Below the pieces are notes generated by a model. It was not told where the DNA came from. It was given only the letters and a program-made list of their open reading frames with translations, and made no database searches. Of a stretch of DNA of 56,435 bases, positions 37,031-46,507 are shown in pieces. The position numbers and the translations under genes were made by a program. This DNA is from Clostridia bacterium (GTDB taxonomy: Bacteria > Bacillota > Clostridia > Christensenellales > Aristaeellaceae). The stretch lies in the NCBI GenBank assembly GCA_030530315.1, contig JAUMVG010000014.1, positions 1-56,435 of the forward strand. The letters run 5' to 3'. Positions within the stretch are counted from its first letter, which is position 1, and each line of letters begins with the position of its first letter.

Positions 37031-38107
37031 TTACCTCCTCAGCTTGGGATCAAAGGCGTCGCGCAGGCCGTCGCCCAGCAGGTTGAAGCTCAGCACGATC
37101 AGGCAGATGAACAGCGCGGGGAACACCATTTTGTAGGGATAGCTCTGCATGCCGCCGCGGGCCGCGTTGGCGAGGGAGCCCAGGGAGGGCATCGGCGCCT
37201 GAACGCCCAGTCCGATGAAGGACAGGAAGCTCTCGGTGAAGATGGCCGAGGGGATCTGCAGCGCCACGGAGATGAAGATCACCGACATGCAGTTGGGCAG
37301 GATGTGCCGGCGGATGATGCGGCCGGGTTTGGCGCCCATGGCGCGGGCGGCCAGCACATACTCATTGGTTTTAATGGAAAGGATCTGGCCGCGGACCAGT
37401 CGGGCCATGCCCACCCAGTACAGCACGCCGAACACCACGAACAGCGAGATCATGTTGGTGCCCACCTTGGCCAGGGCCGTGCCCTGCAGGCTCGTGCCCA
37501 GCACCTGGGTCAGCACCACGCTCAGCAGAATGACCATCAGCGTGTCCGGCAGGGAGTAGATGATGTCGACGATGCGCATCATCACCATATCCACCTTGCC
37601 GCCGAAGTAGCCCGATATCGAGCCGTACAGCAAGCCTATCACCAGCACGATCAGGCTGGCGAACAGGCCCACCGCCAGGGACACCCTCGCGCCGTAGAGC
37701 ACGCGGATGAAGTAGTCGCGGCAGAGCTCGTCGGTGCCAAAGATGTGCGGGAAGATCTCCTGGCCCTCCTCGATGGCCTTCAGCTCGTTCTTGGAATAGG
37801 TGAAGGGCGCCAGGTTCTTGGCGGTCTTGTCGCGCTTGCCGTTCACGGTGATCATCTGCTCGTAGCTGTAGGGGTAGAACATCGGCACGATGATGATCGT
37901 CATCACCAGGCAGAACAGCACGACCAGGCTGATCATCGCCAGGGGATTCTTGCGCAGCTTGCGCATGCCGTCGCGGAAGAAGGTGGTGGACTCGCGCATG
38001 GTCTCATGCTGGGTCTTTTCCTCCTCGGTGGCCTTTTCAAACTTCTTCAGGTCGATCTGCAGGCTGAGGAATTGCTTCTTCGGCATAACGTCCGGATTAT
38101 TGCTCAT
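37031..38107 (-). CDS. oppC: Oligopeptide ABC transporter permease OppC
   Basis: The 358-aa product is an inner-membrane permease with six predicted membrane spans. A cytoplasmic N-terminal extension of about 60 charged residues precedes the first span, and an extracytoplasmic loop (FGTDELCRDYFIRVLYGARV) leads into the core. The coupling motif EYVLAARAMGAKPGRIIRRH is typical of OppC/DppC. It sits 15 bp after oppB. Confidence 0.94.
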   Translation of the reverse strand: MSNNPDVMPKKQFLSLQIDLKKFEKATEEEKTQHETMRESTTFFRDGMRKLRKNPLAMISLVVLFCLVMTIIIVPMFYPYSYEQMITVNGKRDKTAKNLAPFTYSKNELKAIEEGQEIFPHIFGTDELCRDYFIRVLYGARVSLAVGLFASLIVLVIGLLYGSISGYFGGKVDMVMMRIVDIIYSLPDTLMVILLSVVLTQVLGTSLQGTALAKVGTNMISLFVVFGVLYWVGMARLVRGQILSIKTNEYVLAARAMGAKPGRIIRRHILPNCMSVIFISVALQIPSAIFTESFLSFIGLGVQAPMPSLGSLANAARGGMQSYPYKMVFPALFICLIVLSFNLLGDGLRDAFDPKLRR

Positions 38108-38122
38108 GTCTCTTCCTCCTCC

Positions 38123-39034
38123 TCAGTCGAACGTAATCTTCGGGTCGACCAGCTTGTACACCATGTCGCTCACCAGCGTGGCCACGACCATCAGCACCGC
38201 CAGGAAGATCGTGGTGGCCATGATCATCGGGTAGTCCTGGTTGTTGATGGAGCGGACGAACTCGGTGCCCAGGCCGCCGATGGTGAACACCGTCTCCACC
38301 ACCATGGAACCGGTCAGGATGTAGGCCACCATCGGGCCGACGTAGGTGATCACGGGGATCAGCGCGTTCCTCAGCGCGTGCTTGAAGATCACCAAGCTGT
38401 CGCGCACGCCCTTGGCCCGGGCGGTGCGGATGTAGTCCTGCCCCAGCACGTCCAGCATGGAGGACTTGGTCAGCCTCGTGATGTAGCTCATCGGGTAGAG
38501 CATCAGCGAGATCACCGGCAGCACGTAGTTCGGGTTGTTGGCGGAGAACACGCCCACCCACTTCAGCGTCAGCGCGAACACCAGCAGCAGGATCGTCGCC
38601 AGTATGAAGCTGGGCACCGACACGAACAGCGTGGTCAGGAAGATGATCAGCCGGTCGGGCCAGCGGTTGCGGCACAGCGCCGCCACGGACCCCAGGATCA
38701 GCCCCAGCACGATGGCGAAGCCCGCCGCCATGCCGCCCAGCTTGGCCGACACCGCGAACTTCTCGGTGATGATCTGGGAGATGTCGCGCCCGGTCTTCAG
38801 CGAGATGCCGAAGTCCCCGTGCAACAGGTTCCCCAAGTAGATGACGAACTGCTGGGGCACGGGCTTGTCCAGGTTAAAGCGCGCCTCCAGCATCGCCTGA
38901 ACGGCGGGATCGGGCGCTTTTTCCTTGGAGAAGGGGCCGCCGGGAATGGCGTTCATCGCAAAGAACGTGATGGCAGAGATGATAAATACGGTGACCACTG
39001 CCAGCAGCACGCGCTTGACGGTATACTTCAGCAT
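38123..39034 (-). CDS. oppB: Oligopeptide ABC transporter permease OppB
   Basis: The 303-aa product is the first permease of the importer. It begins MLKYTVKRVLLAVVTVFIIS, the usual first span, contains ARFNLDKPVPQQFVIYLGNL and carries the coupling motif LGQDYIRTARAKGVRDSLVI. A longer frame upstream (to 39160) overlaps the promoter and was rejected. It is the first gene of oppBCDFA. Confidence 0.94.
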   Translation of the reverse strand: MLKYTVKRVLLAVVTVFIISAITFFAMNAIPGGPFSKEKAPDPAVQAMLEARFNLDKPVPQQFVIYLGNLLHGDFGISLKTGRDISQIITEKFAVSAKLGGMAAGFAIVLGLILGSVAALCRNRWPDRLIIFLTTLFVSVPSFILATILLLVFALTLKWVGVFSANNPNYVLPVISLMLYPMSYITRLTKSSMLDVLGQDYIRTARAKGVRDSLVIFKHALRNALIPVITYVGPMVAYILTGSMVVETVFTIGGLGTEFVRSINNQDYPMIMATTIFLAVLMVVATLVSDMVYKLVDPKITFD

Positions 39035-39140
39035 CAACAACAACCTCGCTTTGTTTAAAGGAATGCTCCCGGGGCATGCTTCGCGCCGCCGGCCCATTCC
39101 GTGAAACGCGACGCGTTCCACCTTTTTAACGCTGTCTTTC

Positions 39141-39169
39141 ATTATACCATAGTTGTTCACTAAAGTCTA
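39141..39169 (-). promoter_or_regulatory. Promoter of the opp operon
   Basis: On the minus strand TAGACT, 17 bp and TATAAT with an extended TGG. It diverges from the promoter at 39297. The 349-bp divergent gap 39035-39383 has no gene. Confidence 0.65.
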
Positions 39170-39296
39170 CAATTTGCACCAATCTTAATCTAAAAATGCA
39201 TAATCAGGCAGGTTTCACGCCGTTCTCCCACAAAAATGAAATTTCCGCGGGACCGGGAACACGATCTGTCCCCCGCCTTTCCCGCCAACGCCCTCA

Positions 39297-39325
39297 TTGA
39301 CACCCGAGGGTTTATTCTGTAATAT
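39297..39325 (+). promoter_or_regulatory. Sigma-A promoter of the GH42-GH51 operon
   Basis: A perfect TTGACA, 17-bp spacer and TAATAT. The GH42 start is 58 bp downstream with GGAGGAA in front. Confidence 0.75.
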
Positions 39326-39383
39326 ATAGATGGTGATTTCGCGCGGTGTCAAGGCCGCGCCTTTAAATTGGAGGAACTGCCCC

Positions 39384-41375
39384 ATGCCCAACCTTTCCCT
39401 GCCCTTTCTCGGCCACGGCGGCGACTACAACCCGGACCAGTGGCTGGACCGCCCCGACATCCTGGAGGAGGACATCCGCCTGATGAAGCTGGCCGGCTGC
39501 AACCTGATGAGCGTCGGCATATTCGCCTGGTCGGCCCTGGAGCCCGAGGAGGGCGTCTACGACTTCGACTGGCTGGAGGCCGTGCTGGGCCGGCTCCACG
39601 CGGCCGGCATCTCCGCCTTCCTGGCTACGCCCAGCGGCGCGCGCCCGGCCTGGATGAGCCAGAAGTACCCGGAGGTACTCCGGGTGCGGCCCGACGGCGG
39701 CCGGAACCTCCACGGGGGGCGGCACAACCACTGCTTCACCTCGCCCGTCTACCGGGGCTTCGTCCGCCGGATGAACGCGGCCCTGGCGGCGCGCTTCGGC
39801 CGCCACCCCGCGGTGGTGGGCTGGCATATCTCCAACGAGTACAGCGGCGAGTGCCACTGCGAGCTGTGCCAGCAGGCCTTCCGGGACTGGCTCAGGGACC
39901 GCTACGGCACGCTGGACGCCCTGAACCATGCCTGGTGGACCGGCTTCTGGAGCAAGAGGTACACCGACTGGAGCCAGCTGCACAGCCCCTCCCCCGTCGG
40001 CGAAACCGCGGTCCACGGCCTGAACCTGGCCTGGAAGCGGTTCGTCACCCACCAGACCGCCGACTTCATCCGCGCCGAGACGGCCCCGCTGCGCGAGGCC
40101 GCGCCGCAGCTGCCGGTGACCACCAACCTGATGGAGTTCTTCGAGCCGCTGAACTATTTCGAGCTGTCGAAGGCGCTGGATTTCGCCAGCTACGACAGCT
40201 ATCCCCGCTGGGGCGGCCCGGACGAAGCGCAGGTCGCCGTCGGGGCGGCCTTCAACTACGACGTGATGCGCAGCCTGAAGCAAAAGCCCTTCGCCCTGAT
40301 GGAGTCCACCCCCTCCCAGGTGAACTGGCAGCCGGTGTGCAAGCTGAAAAAGCCCGGCATGCACCTGCTGTCCAGCCTGCAGGCGGTGGCCCACGGCGCG
40401 GACACCGTGCAGTACTTCCAGTGGCGCAAGAGCCGGGGCTGCGCCGAAAAGTTCCACGGTGCGGTGGTGGACCACGTGGGCCACGAGCACACCCGCACCT
40501 TCCGGGACGTGCAGGACGTGGGCGAGGCGCTGCAAAGGCTGAACGGCCTGCAGGGCTCCATGCCCGGCGCGAAGGTGGCGCTGATCTGCGACACCGAAAA
40601 CCGCTGGGCGCTGGAGGACTGCCAGGGGCCCCGGGACGACCTGAAATACCTGGACACCGTGCTGGAGCACTACGCCGCCCTCTTGCGCCGGGGCGTGGAC
40701 GTGGACGTGATCGACGAGACCCGGGACTTCTCCGGCTACCGGCTGATCGCCGCGCCGATGCTCTACATGCTCCGCCCCGGCGTCGCCGAGCGGCTGACCG
40801 AATTCGCCCGCGGCGGCGGCACGCTGGTGTGCACCGCATACACCGGCCGGGTGGACCAGGACGACCTGTGCTTCCTGGGCGGCTTCCCCGGCCCGCTGCG
40901 GGAGGTGCTGGGCGTCTGGATCGAGGAGACCGACGGCCTGTACGACGGCGAGACCAACGGCATCCGCATGGACGGCGCGGTCTACGCCTGCTCCACGCTG
41001 TGCGACCTGATCCACGCCGAGACCGCCCGGGTGGTGGGCACCTACGAGAAGGACTTCTACGCCGGCCGGCCCTGCGTCACCCGCAACGACTTCGGCGGCG
41101 GCGCGGCCTGGTACGTCGCCACCCGACCGGACGCCGCCTTCCTGGACGCCTTCTACCGCGCGGCGCTGGAGAACGCCGGCGTGGCTCCGCTGCTGCCGGA
41201 GCTGCCCCTGGGCGTGCAGGCCGCCAGCCGGGGCGATGTGCTGTTCGTGATGAACTTCAGCGGAAAACCCGCTTCGGTGACGCTGCCCGAGGGCACCGAC
41301 ATCCTCACCGGCAAGCCCGTCGGCGGCGAAACGGCGCTGCCCGTCAACGGCATCGCCGTCGTCGCCCGAAAATAG
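39384..41375 (+). CDS. Glycoside hydrolase family 42 beta-galactosidase
   Basis: This retaining GH42 enzyme removes beta-galactose, often from plant galactan or arabinogalactan oligomers. The start MPNLSLPFLGHGGDYNPDQW is typical; the frame is open 18 codons upstream without support. The 663-aa product has the (beta/alpha)8 barrel with acid/base E152 in the ISNEYSGECHCELC segment, whose cysteines form the GH42 zinc site, and nucleophile E307 in ALMESTPSQVNWQ. A trimerisation domain and a C-terminal beta domain follow. No signal peptide is seen. The GH51 gene lies 39 bp downstream. Confidence 0.93.
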   Translation: MPNLSLPFLGHGGDYNPDQWLDRPDILEEDIRLMKLAGCNLMSVGIFAWSALEPEEGVYDFDWLEAVLGRLHAAGISAFLATPSGARPAWMSQKYPEVLRVRPDGGRNLHGGRHNHCFTSPVYRGFVRRMNAALAARFGRHPAVVGWHISNEYSGECHCELCQQAFRDWLRDRYGTLDALNHAWWTGFWSKRYTDWSQLHSPSPVGETAVHGLNLAWKRFVTHQTADFIRAETAPLREAAPQLPVTTNLMEFFEPLNYFELSKALDFASYDSYPRWGGPDEAQVAVGAAFNYDVMRSLKQKPFALMESTPSQVNWQPVCKLKKPGMHLLSSLQAVAHGADTVQYFQWRKSRGCAEKFHGAVVDHVGHEHTRTFRDVQDVGEALQRLNGLQGSMPGAKVALICDTENRWALEDCQGPRDDLKYLDTVLEHYAALLRRGVDVDVIDETRDFSGYRLIAAPMLYMLRPGVAERLTEFARGGGTLVCTAYTGRVDQDDLCFLGGFPGPLREVLGVWIEETDGLYDGETNGIRMDGAVYACSTLCDLIHAETARVVGTYEKDFYAGRPCVTRNDFGGGAAWYVATRPDAAFLDAFYRAALENAGVAPLLPELPLGVQAASRGDVLFVMNFSGKPASVTLPEGTDILTGKPVGGETALPVNGIAVVARK

Positions 41376-41414
41376 CCCGGTTCCCCGTTCCCAAATATCA
41401 AAGGAGGCTGATCC

Positions 41415-42878
41415 ATGAACCGCATCACCGTGAACCCCGATCGCAGCATCGGCGTCATCAACCGCAACCTCTACGGCCACTTCTCCGAGCACCTGGGCCG
41501 CTGCGTCTACGGCGGCCTCTACGTGGGCGAGGACAGCCCCATCCCCAACGTCAACGGCATGCGCACGGACGTGGTGGAGGCCCTGAAGGCCATCCGCGTT
41601 CCGGTACTGCGCTGGCCGGGCGGGTGCTTCGCCGACGAATACCACTGGCAGGACGGCATCGGCCCTCGGGAGAACCGCAAGCGCATGGTCAACACCAACT
41701 GGGGCCACGTGGTGGAGGACAATTCCTTCGGCACCCACGAGTTCCTGGAGCTGTGCCGCCAGCTGGGCTGCGCGCCCTACATCACCGCCAACGTGGGCTC
41801 CGGCACCGTGCGGGAGATGGCCGAGTGGGTGGAATACCTGAACAGCCCCGGCGACTCCACCGTGGTGCGCCAGCGCTGGGCCAACGGCCACAGGGAGCCC
41901 TGGGGCGTGAAATTCTGGGGCGTGGGCAACGAGAGCTGGGGCTGCGGCGGCAACATGCGGCCCGAGTACTACGCCGACGAATACCGGCGCTACCAGACCT
42001 ATTGCCGGGACTACCCCGGCACGAAGCTGTACCGCATCGCCTGCGGCCCGAACACCGACGACTACGAGTGGACCCGGGTGCTGATGGAGCGGGCGGGCAA
42101 GTTCATGGACGGCCTCAGCCTGCACTACTACACCACCACCGGCCCCACCTGGGAAGAGAAAGGCACGGCGCTCCGCTTCACCAAATCCGAGTATTACGAG
42201 CTGCTGAGCAACGCCGCCCGCATGGAAGAGTTCGTCGTCCGCCACGGGCAGATCATGGACCATTTCGACCCCGAAAAGCGGATCGGCCTGATCGTGGACG
42301 AGTGGGGCACCTGGCACCAGGTGGAGGCGGGCACCAACCCCGGCTTCCTGTACCAGCAGAACGCCATGCGGGACGCGCTGGTGGCGGCCATCCACCTGAA
42401 CCTGTTCAACCGCCACTGTGACCGCGTGGCCATGGCAAACCTGGCCCAGACGGTAAACGTGCTCCAGTCGGTGGTCCTCACCGAGGGCGAGCGCATGCTG
42501 CTCACCCCCACCTGGCACGTGTTCGACCTGTTCAAGGCCCACCAGGACGCCCGGGCCGTGGACTGCTTCGTGGAGACCGACGCCGTCGGCGAGGGCAAAT
42601 GGCGCATCGACCGCCTCACCGCCTCCGCCTCCGAGAAGGACGGCGTCCTGACTGTGACCGTCGCCAACTGCTCGATGGACAGCGCCGCGGACCTCGTCCT
42701 GCGCTCGCCCCACACCGGGAAGGTCAGCGGCCGGATCCTGGCCGGCGCGCCGGACGCTCACAACACCTTCGACGCCAGCCCGGTGGCCTCCGCGCCCTTC
42801 ACCGACTTCACCGCCGACCCCCACGGCATCTCGCTGTCCCTGCCCCCGTGCAGCGTGCTGGCGCTGACCCTGGCATGA
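41415..42878 (+). CDS. abfA: Glycoside hydrolase family 51 alpha-L-arabinofuranosidase
   Basis: This GH51 enzyme releases arabinose from arabinan, arabinoxylan or arabinogalactan fragments. The 487-aa product starts with the [20 protein letters not shown] region and has [20 protein letters not shown]. The acid/base is E173 in [10 protein letters not shown] and the nucleophile is E296 in [10 protein letters not shown]. It is intracellular. It shares an operon with the GH42 gene, so the pair probably handles arabinogalactan-type side chains. Confidence 0.95.
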   Translation: MNRITVNPDRSIGVINRNLYGHFSEHLGRCVYGGLYVGEDSPIPNVNGMRTDVVEALKAIRVPVLRWPGGCFADEYHWQDGIGPRENRKRMVNTNWGHVVEDNSFGTHEFLELCRQLGCAPYITANVGSGTVREMAEWVEYLNSPGDSTVVRQRWANGHREPWGVKFWGVGNESWGCGGNMRPEYYADEYRRYQTYCRDYPGTKLYRIACGPNTDDYEWTRVLMERAGKFMDGLSLHYYTTTGPTWEEKGTALRFTKSEYYELLSNAARMEEFVVRHGQIMDHFDPEKRIGLIVDEWGTWHQVEAGTNPGFLYQQNAMRDALVAAIHLNLFNRHCDRVAMANLAQTVNVLQSVVLTEGERMLLTPTWHVFDLFKAHQDARAVDCFVETDAVGEGKWRIDRLTASASEKDGVLTVTVANCSMDSAADLVLRSPHTGKVSGRILAGAPDAHNTFDASPVASAPFTDFTADPHGISLSLPPCSVLALTLA

Positions 42879-43165
42879 GCGGCGCTCCCACTGGGGAACA
42901 GCGCCCCGACCCCCGGGACTTCTGCCCCCGCTGCCTGCTGGCGGAGGTCCCCGACGGCGAGGCGCTGGCCCGGCTGAACCGGCAGTGGATCGACGCCCTG
43001 CCCCCGGAGCGCCGGACGGACGACGCCCTCTACAATGCGCGCCTGACGGCCTGCCGCGGCTGCGGACACCTCTTCGCCGGGACCTGCGGCCTGTGCGGCT
43101 GCTACGTGGAATACCGGGCAGCCCAGGCGGACCGGCGCTGCCCGGACGTTCCGCCCCGCTGGTGA
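42875..43165 (+). CDS. Small Cys-rich protein, DUF6171-like
   Basis: The 96-aa protein has two cysteine groups: [11 protein letters not shown] near the N-terminus and [20 protein letters not shown] in the second half, ending [10 protein letters not shown]. This resembles the small clostridial proteins known as DUF6171, probably zinc-binding and of unknown role. Its ATG overlaps the GH51 stop (ATGA), so it is translated with that gene. The overlap suggests coexpression and not necessarily a sugar function. Confidence 0.75.
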   Translation: MSGAPTGEQRPDPRDFCPRCLLAEVPDGEALARLNRQWIDALPPERRTDDALYNARLTACRGCGHLFAGTCGLCGCYVEYRAAQADRRCPDVPPRW

Positions 43166-43235
43166 ACGTGGCCTCACACTTTTCCTTCCAGCTGGAAGGA
43201 CGCCGCCCGACGTCCATCGCAAGCACGACAATCCC

Positions 43236-43286
43236 AAAAAACACCGCCCCGGCGGCTCGATCGAGCCGTCGGAGCGGTGTTTTTTG
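43236..43286. terminator. Bidirectional terminator between the GH51 operon and the kinase operon
   Basis: AAAAAACACCGC and GCGGTGTTTTTT arms flank an inner CGGCTCGA/TCGAGCCG hairpin. A/T runs are found on both sides, so it serves both converging transcripts. Confidence 0.85.
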
Positions 43287-43301
43287 AAAAGGGTGTAGGT
43301 C

Positions 43302-44606
43302 CTACTGCTTCTCCGCCGCGGCCTGGTAGGAGATCTCCAGCACGTCGGCGTAGGTGCCCAGCGGGTCCTCGGACAGCAGGCACATCAGTATGAAGCACTC
43401 GTAGGGGTTGGCGATGTACAGCGGGCCCATGCCGCACTGGTCCAGGATGCGGTTCGTGGACTCGATGAAGCTGCTGTAGCGCCGCCGCACGTGCAGGTGC
43501 GCGGCCAGGTTTCCGGCAAATACGAAGAAGTTCAGCGTGATCAGGTCGAAGCGGTCGATGCTCGCCCGCCCGGCCAGCACCTCGCTGACGTGCTGGCGGT
43601 TGAAGCGCTTGCCGGAGAACTGCTCGCTGAGCTCGGAGGCCTTTGCCGGCATCAGGTTGCCGTGGTCACCCACGGGCACGGCGGAGCAGATGATCCGCTC
43701 GATATCCCCGGGCTTGATGTCCTCGGGCTTCACGGTGCGCCGCTCGGCGCGGTAGTTCTCCACCTTTTCCTTCTTCTCGTATTCAAACATCCGCTCGCTG
43801 CCGGAGAGCTTTTCCTGGAGGCGTCGCGCCAGCAGGGCGCGGTCCTCGGCTTCGGCCTCGTTGAGCATCCCGGCGGCGATCTCCCGAGCGCGGTCGTACA
43901 GCGTGTTGAAGGCCTCCCGCGCCGCCACGCTCTGGCGGGCCTCGCCGCCGGGCCGCTTCAGCTTGCGCAGGAACGCCATCAGTGCCTCGTCGCTGGTCAG
44001 CCCCCGCAGGCTGGCGCGCACATTGGCCGTCTGCTCGCTGAACAGGTCCTCCGGCGCCTCGTCGTCCGGCGGCAGCGCCTCAAAGGCCTGCCACAGCTTG
44101 GCGAACCGGGCGTAGCCGTAGCCGTTCTTGTAGCAGTACCAGCAGATGGCCTCCATGGGGTCCTTCGGGTTCAGCATCTGCTCCCGCAGGGCCTTGGTCA
44201 GAAACTCGTTGACATCCGCCACGTTCATGCCCAGCCCGAAGCCCAGCAGCAGCACCACGCTGCGCTTCACCGTCTGCTGGGTCAGCCAGTTCTTCGCCAT
44301 GGCCGAGAGCCGCGCCGTGGTGGGCGTGAAGGACACCGGGGTGCCCCGCTCGGCGAAGGCGTCGCGAATGATGGCCTGGTAATCCGACAGCGGGATATCC
44401 TGGTATTCTCCGGTCAGCTCCGCGCGGCTGTAGATGTACCGCTTCAGGTAATCCCCGAAGGGCACCAGGCGCATCTGGTTCTTCAGCGCGTCGTAGATCA
44501 GAAACAGGTCCTTGTCCCTGAAATAGGGGTCGTCCACGGCGCTGTAAAAGGACTCGAGGGCGTTATCCGTAAAGTCCACCTGTGAAATTCCATCCTTCTG
44601 CGCCAT
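43302..44606 (-). CDS. Protein of unknown function linked to a Ser/Thr kinase
   Basis: The 434-aa protein starts MAQKDGISQVDFTDNALESF (start at 44606; a GTG six codons upstream overlaps the GGGGAUG Shine-Dalgarno and was rejected). I recognise no family. It has no signal peptide. The N-terminal half is helical, and RSVVLLLGFGLGMNVADVNE is the most hydrophobic stretch. A charged helix follows (LLARRLQEKLSGSERMFEYE). The C-terminal part (FSGKRFNRQHVSEVLAGRAS) looks like a helix-turn-helix or DNA/RNA-contact module, which is a guess. It follows the kinase gene by 45 bp in the same operon and could be its substrate or partner. Confidence 0.72.
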   Translation of the reverse strand: MAQKDGISQVDFTDNALESFYSAVDDPYFRDKDLFLIYDALKNQMRLVPFGDYLKRYIYSRAELTGEYQDIPLSDYQAIIRDAFAERGTPVSFTPTTARLSAMAKNWLTQQTVKRSVVLLLGFGLGMNVADVNEFLTKALREQMLNPKDPMEAICWYCYKNGYGYARFAKLWQAFEALPPDDEAPEDLFSEQTANVRASLRGLTSDEALMAFLRKLKRPGGEARQSVAAREAFNTLYDRAREIAAGMLNEAEAEDRALLARRLQEKLSGSERMFEYEKKEKVENYRAERRTVKPEDIKPGDIERIICSAVPVGDHGNLMPAKASELSEQFSGKRFNRQHVSEVLAGRASIDRFDLITLNFFVFAGNLAAHLHVRRRYSSFIESTNRILDQCGMGPLYIANPYECFILMCLLSEDPLGTYADVLEISYQAAAEKQ

Positions 44607-44651
44607 GCGCCCATCCCCTTTCACCGTATCGTCCGTTCAATGTCTTTGTTT

Positions 44652-46205
44652 TCAGTCCGCCGAGTCCTTGCCCGCCGCCGCCGCGCTCTCCAGCGGAATC
44701 TTGGTGGGCTCCGGCGTGGGCTTGTTTGAAATATCGCCGCTTCCGATTCCCGGCGTCACCGCGGGGAGCCCCGCCTGGCCCAGCTGATTCTCGATGCCGC
44801 TGGGCCGGGGCGTCTCCACCACCTCGCCCAGCTGGTTCTCGATGCCGTCCGTCTGGGGCGCTTCGCTCACCGGCGGCTCCGGCGTGGGCTTCGGCCCCAG
44901 GGTCCCCTCCGGCGGCTGGGTCACGGCCTCCGGAGAGGGTGCCTCGGAGGGCTCCTCGGAGGGCGTCGGCGACGGGGTCGGTTCCGGATTCCCGCCGATG
45001 CGGTAGCGAACGCCCAGCCAGCCCAGCGCCGCCAGCAGCAGCGCCGCCAGCGCGATCAGCAGCAGCCGCTTCCAGCGCCCGCCACCTCCGCCGCCGCTTT
45101 CATCTCCGCCGTCTTCCGCTTCGTCGCTCTCCCCCGGGGCGGGGTCTTCCTCTTTCTCATCCTCCCCGGAGGGATCGCCGTCCTCCAGTCGGGGTTCGGT
45201 CTCTTCCTCGGCCTCCCCGCCGGATTCCTCCTCCGGCTTCTCCGGCGCGTCGTCGGAGGTCTCCTCTCCGGGCAGCGCCGCCTCCGCCTGCTCCAGGGCC
45301 AGGCGCATCTCCTCCGCGCCGTCAAAGCGCGCGGCGGGATCATGGGCGCAGGCGCGCATGATGACCCGCGCCATCTCCTCCGAAGCCTCCTCGGGCGGAC
45401 CGAAGGCCTCCCCCTTCATGCGCCGCAGCACCGCCTGCCGCCGGTCCTCCGGCGTGGGCAGCTGTTTGTCGGGCACGAAGGGCAGCCGGCCCCGGTTCAG
45501 CAGCCGGTAGAGCACCAGCCCCAGGGAATAGATGTCCGCCCGCGCCGCCGCCTGCATGTCGGCCTCCGTCAGGGTCTCGTTGAACACCTCCGGAGCCATG
45601 TAGTTGTAGGTGCCGCGCCGGGTCAGGTTGGCCACCAGCGATTCCATGCTCCGGGCGACGCCGAAGTCGCCCAGCTTGTAGTCGCCCTGGTCGTTGACGA
45701 ATATGTTCTCGGGCTTGATGTCCCGATGGAGTATGTTCTTCTTGTGGCACACCGAAAGGGCCGCGCACATGTCCTTGCCCAGCCGGATGACCTCCCGCTC
45801 GGACAGCGGCGCCTCGGCGATGCGCCGGCTCAGCGGGGTCAACAGCTCCATCCGGATGAAGATCGTCCAGGCGATGCGGTCGCGGTGCTCGACGATCTTG
45901 TAGTCCTCGATGGAGACGATGTTGGTGTAGCCCTTGACGGACTCCATCAGGCGGATCTCCGCGGCCAGGTCCCTGACGATGCCCTCCAGATAGCTCCTGG
46001 ACTGCTCCGCCGACAGGCCCTCCATGCGCAGCGAATCGACCTCCCCGCTGTCCTGGGGGATGACCGTCACCTTGATGGCCGAGTCGGTCACGCCCACGAT
46101 GTCCCCGCGCTGGGCCCGGTAGACGGTGCCGAAGTTGCCCTCGCCGATCGTCTCCACGACCTCCCAGTCGGGCCACACGGAGCGAACGAATTGCCTGATG
46201 TCCAT
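44652..46205 (-). CDS. Transmembrane Ser/Thr protein kinase
   Basis: The 517-aa protein has a Hanks-type kinase domain (about residues 14-305): glycine loop IGEGNFGTVYRA, catalytic HRDIKPEN (160-167), DFG at 180-182 and activation segment ending NYMAPEVF. An acidic, proline-rich linker (about 310-376) leads to one membrane span (about 380-398). The outer part (about 400-517) is proline/threonine-rich and carries the heptad GIENQLG twice (454-460 and 470-476). It has no PASTA domains, so it is not the usual PrkC/StkP. The extracellular part may sense a cell-surface signal. It is the first gene of an operon with the unknown gene downstream. Confidence 0.92.
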   Translation of the reverse strand: MDIRQFVRSVWPDWEVVETIGEGNFGTVYRAQRGDIVGVTDSAIKVTVIPQDSGEVDSLRMEGLSAEQSRSYLEGIVRDLAAEIRLMESVKGYTNIVSIEDYKIVEHRDRIAWTIFIRMELLTPLSRRIAEAPLSEREVIRLGKDMCAALSVCHKKNILHRDIKPENIFVNDQGDYKLGDFGVARSMESLVANLTRRGTYNYMAPEVFNETLTEADMQAAARADIYSLGLVLYRLLNRGRLPFVPDKQLPTPEDRRQAVLRRMKGEAFGPPEEASEEMARVIMRACAHDPAARFDGAEEMRLALEQAEAALPGEETSDDAPEKPEEESGGEAEEETEPRLEDGDPSGEDEKEEDPAPGESDEAEDGGDESGGGGGGRWKRLLLIALAALLLAALGWLGVRYRIGGNPEPTPSPTPSEEPSEAPSPEAVTQPPEGTLGPKPTPEPPVSEAPQTDGIENQLGEVVETPRPSGIENQLGQAGLPAVTPGIGSGDISNKPTPEPTKIPLESAAAAGKDSAD

Positions 46206-46291
46206 GGATTCTCCTTCGTGGGCGGCTGACGCCCTTCCAATCGGTTCCTCCCGGCGCGCGCCTAAGCGGAGCGCGCCCCGATCCGGTTTTC

Positions 46292-46320
46292 AGTATAGCA
46301 CACTCTTGCGCCCTTCGCAA
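46292..46320 (-). promoter_or_regulatory. Promoter of the kinase operon
   Basis: On the minus strand TTGCGA, 17 bp and TATACT with an extended TGC, about 85 bp upstream of the kinase start. The 302-bp gap 46206-46507 holds this and the terminator below, and no gene. Confidence 0.6.
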
Positions 46321-46380
46321 CGGAAATTCGCGGCCCCGACGCAGCCTTTCGGCCCGGCGCGGGCGCGCCAAAAGGGAAGC

Positions 46381-46427
46381 CGGGGAGGCCGTCCCGCGGC
46401 CTTCTTCCGCCGCGGGCGCACTCCCCG
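46381..46427 (-). terminator. Hairpin after the secreted repeat protein gene
   Basis: CGGGGAG/CTCCCCG and an inner CCCGCGGC/GCCGCGGG form a long stem with an internal loop. On the minus strand it is followed by CTTCCCTTTTGG. It lies about 80 bp after the repeat protein stop. Confidence 0.55.
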
Positions 46428-46507
46428 TTTCCTCAGGGTCTCCAACCTTATTCTGTTCAGGCGCGGTTCACGGCGTCCCGGTTCCCCGCATCCCGGCATT
46501 TCCGGCG

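Noticed and set aside
39363-43244. A 1293-codon open frame antisense to the GH42 and GH51 genes
   Set aside because: GC-rich coding DNA keeps antisense frames open. The frame has low-complexity His/Gly/Val composition, no start signal and no recognisable domain, while the sense strand has complete enzymes.
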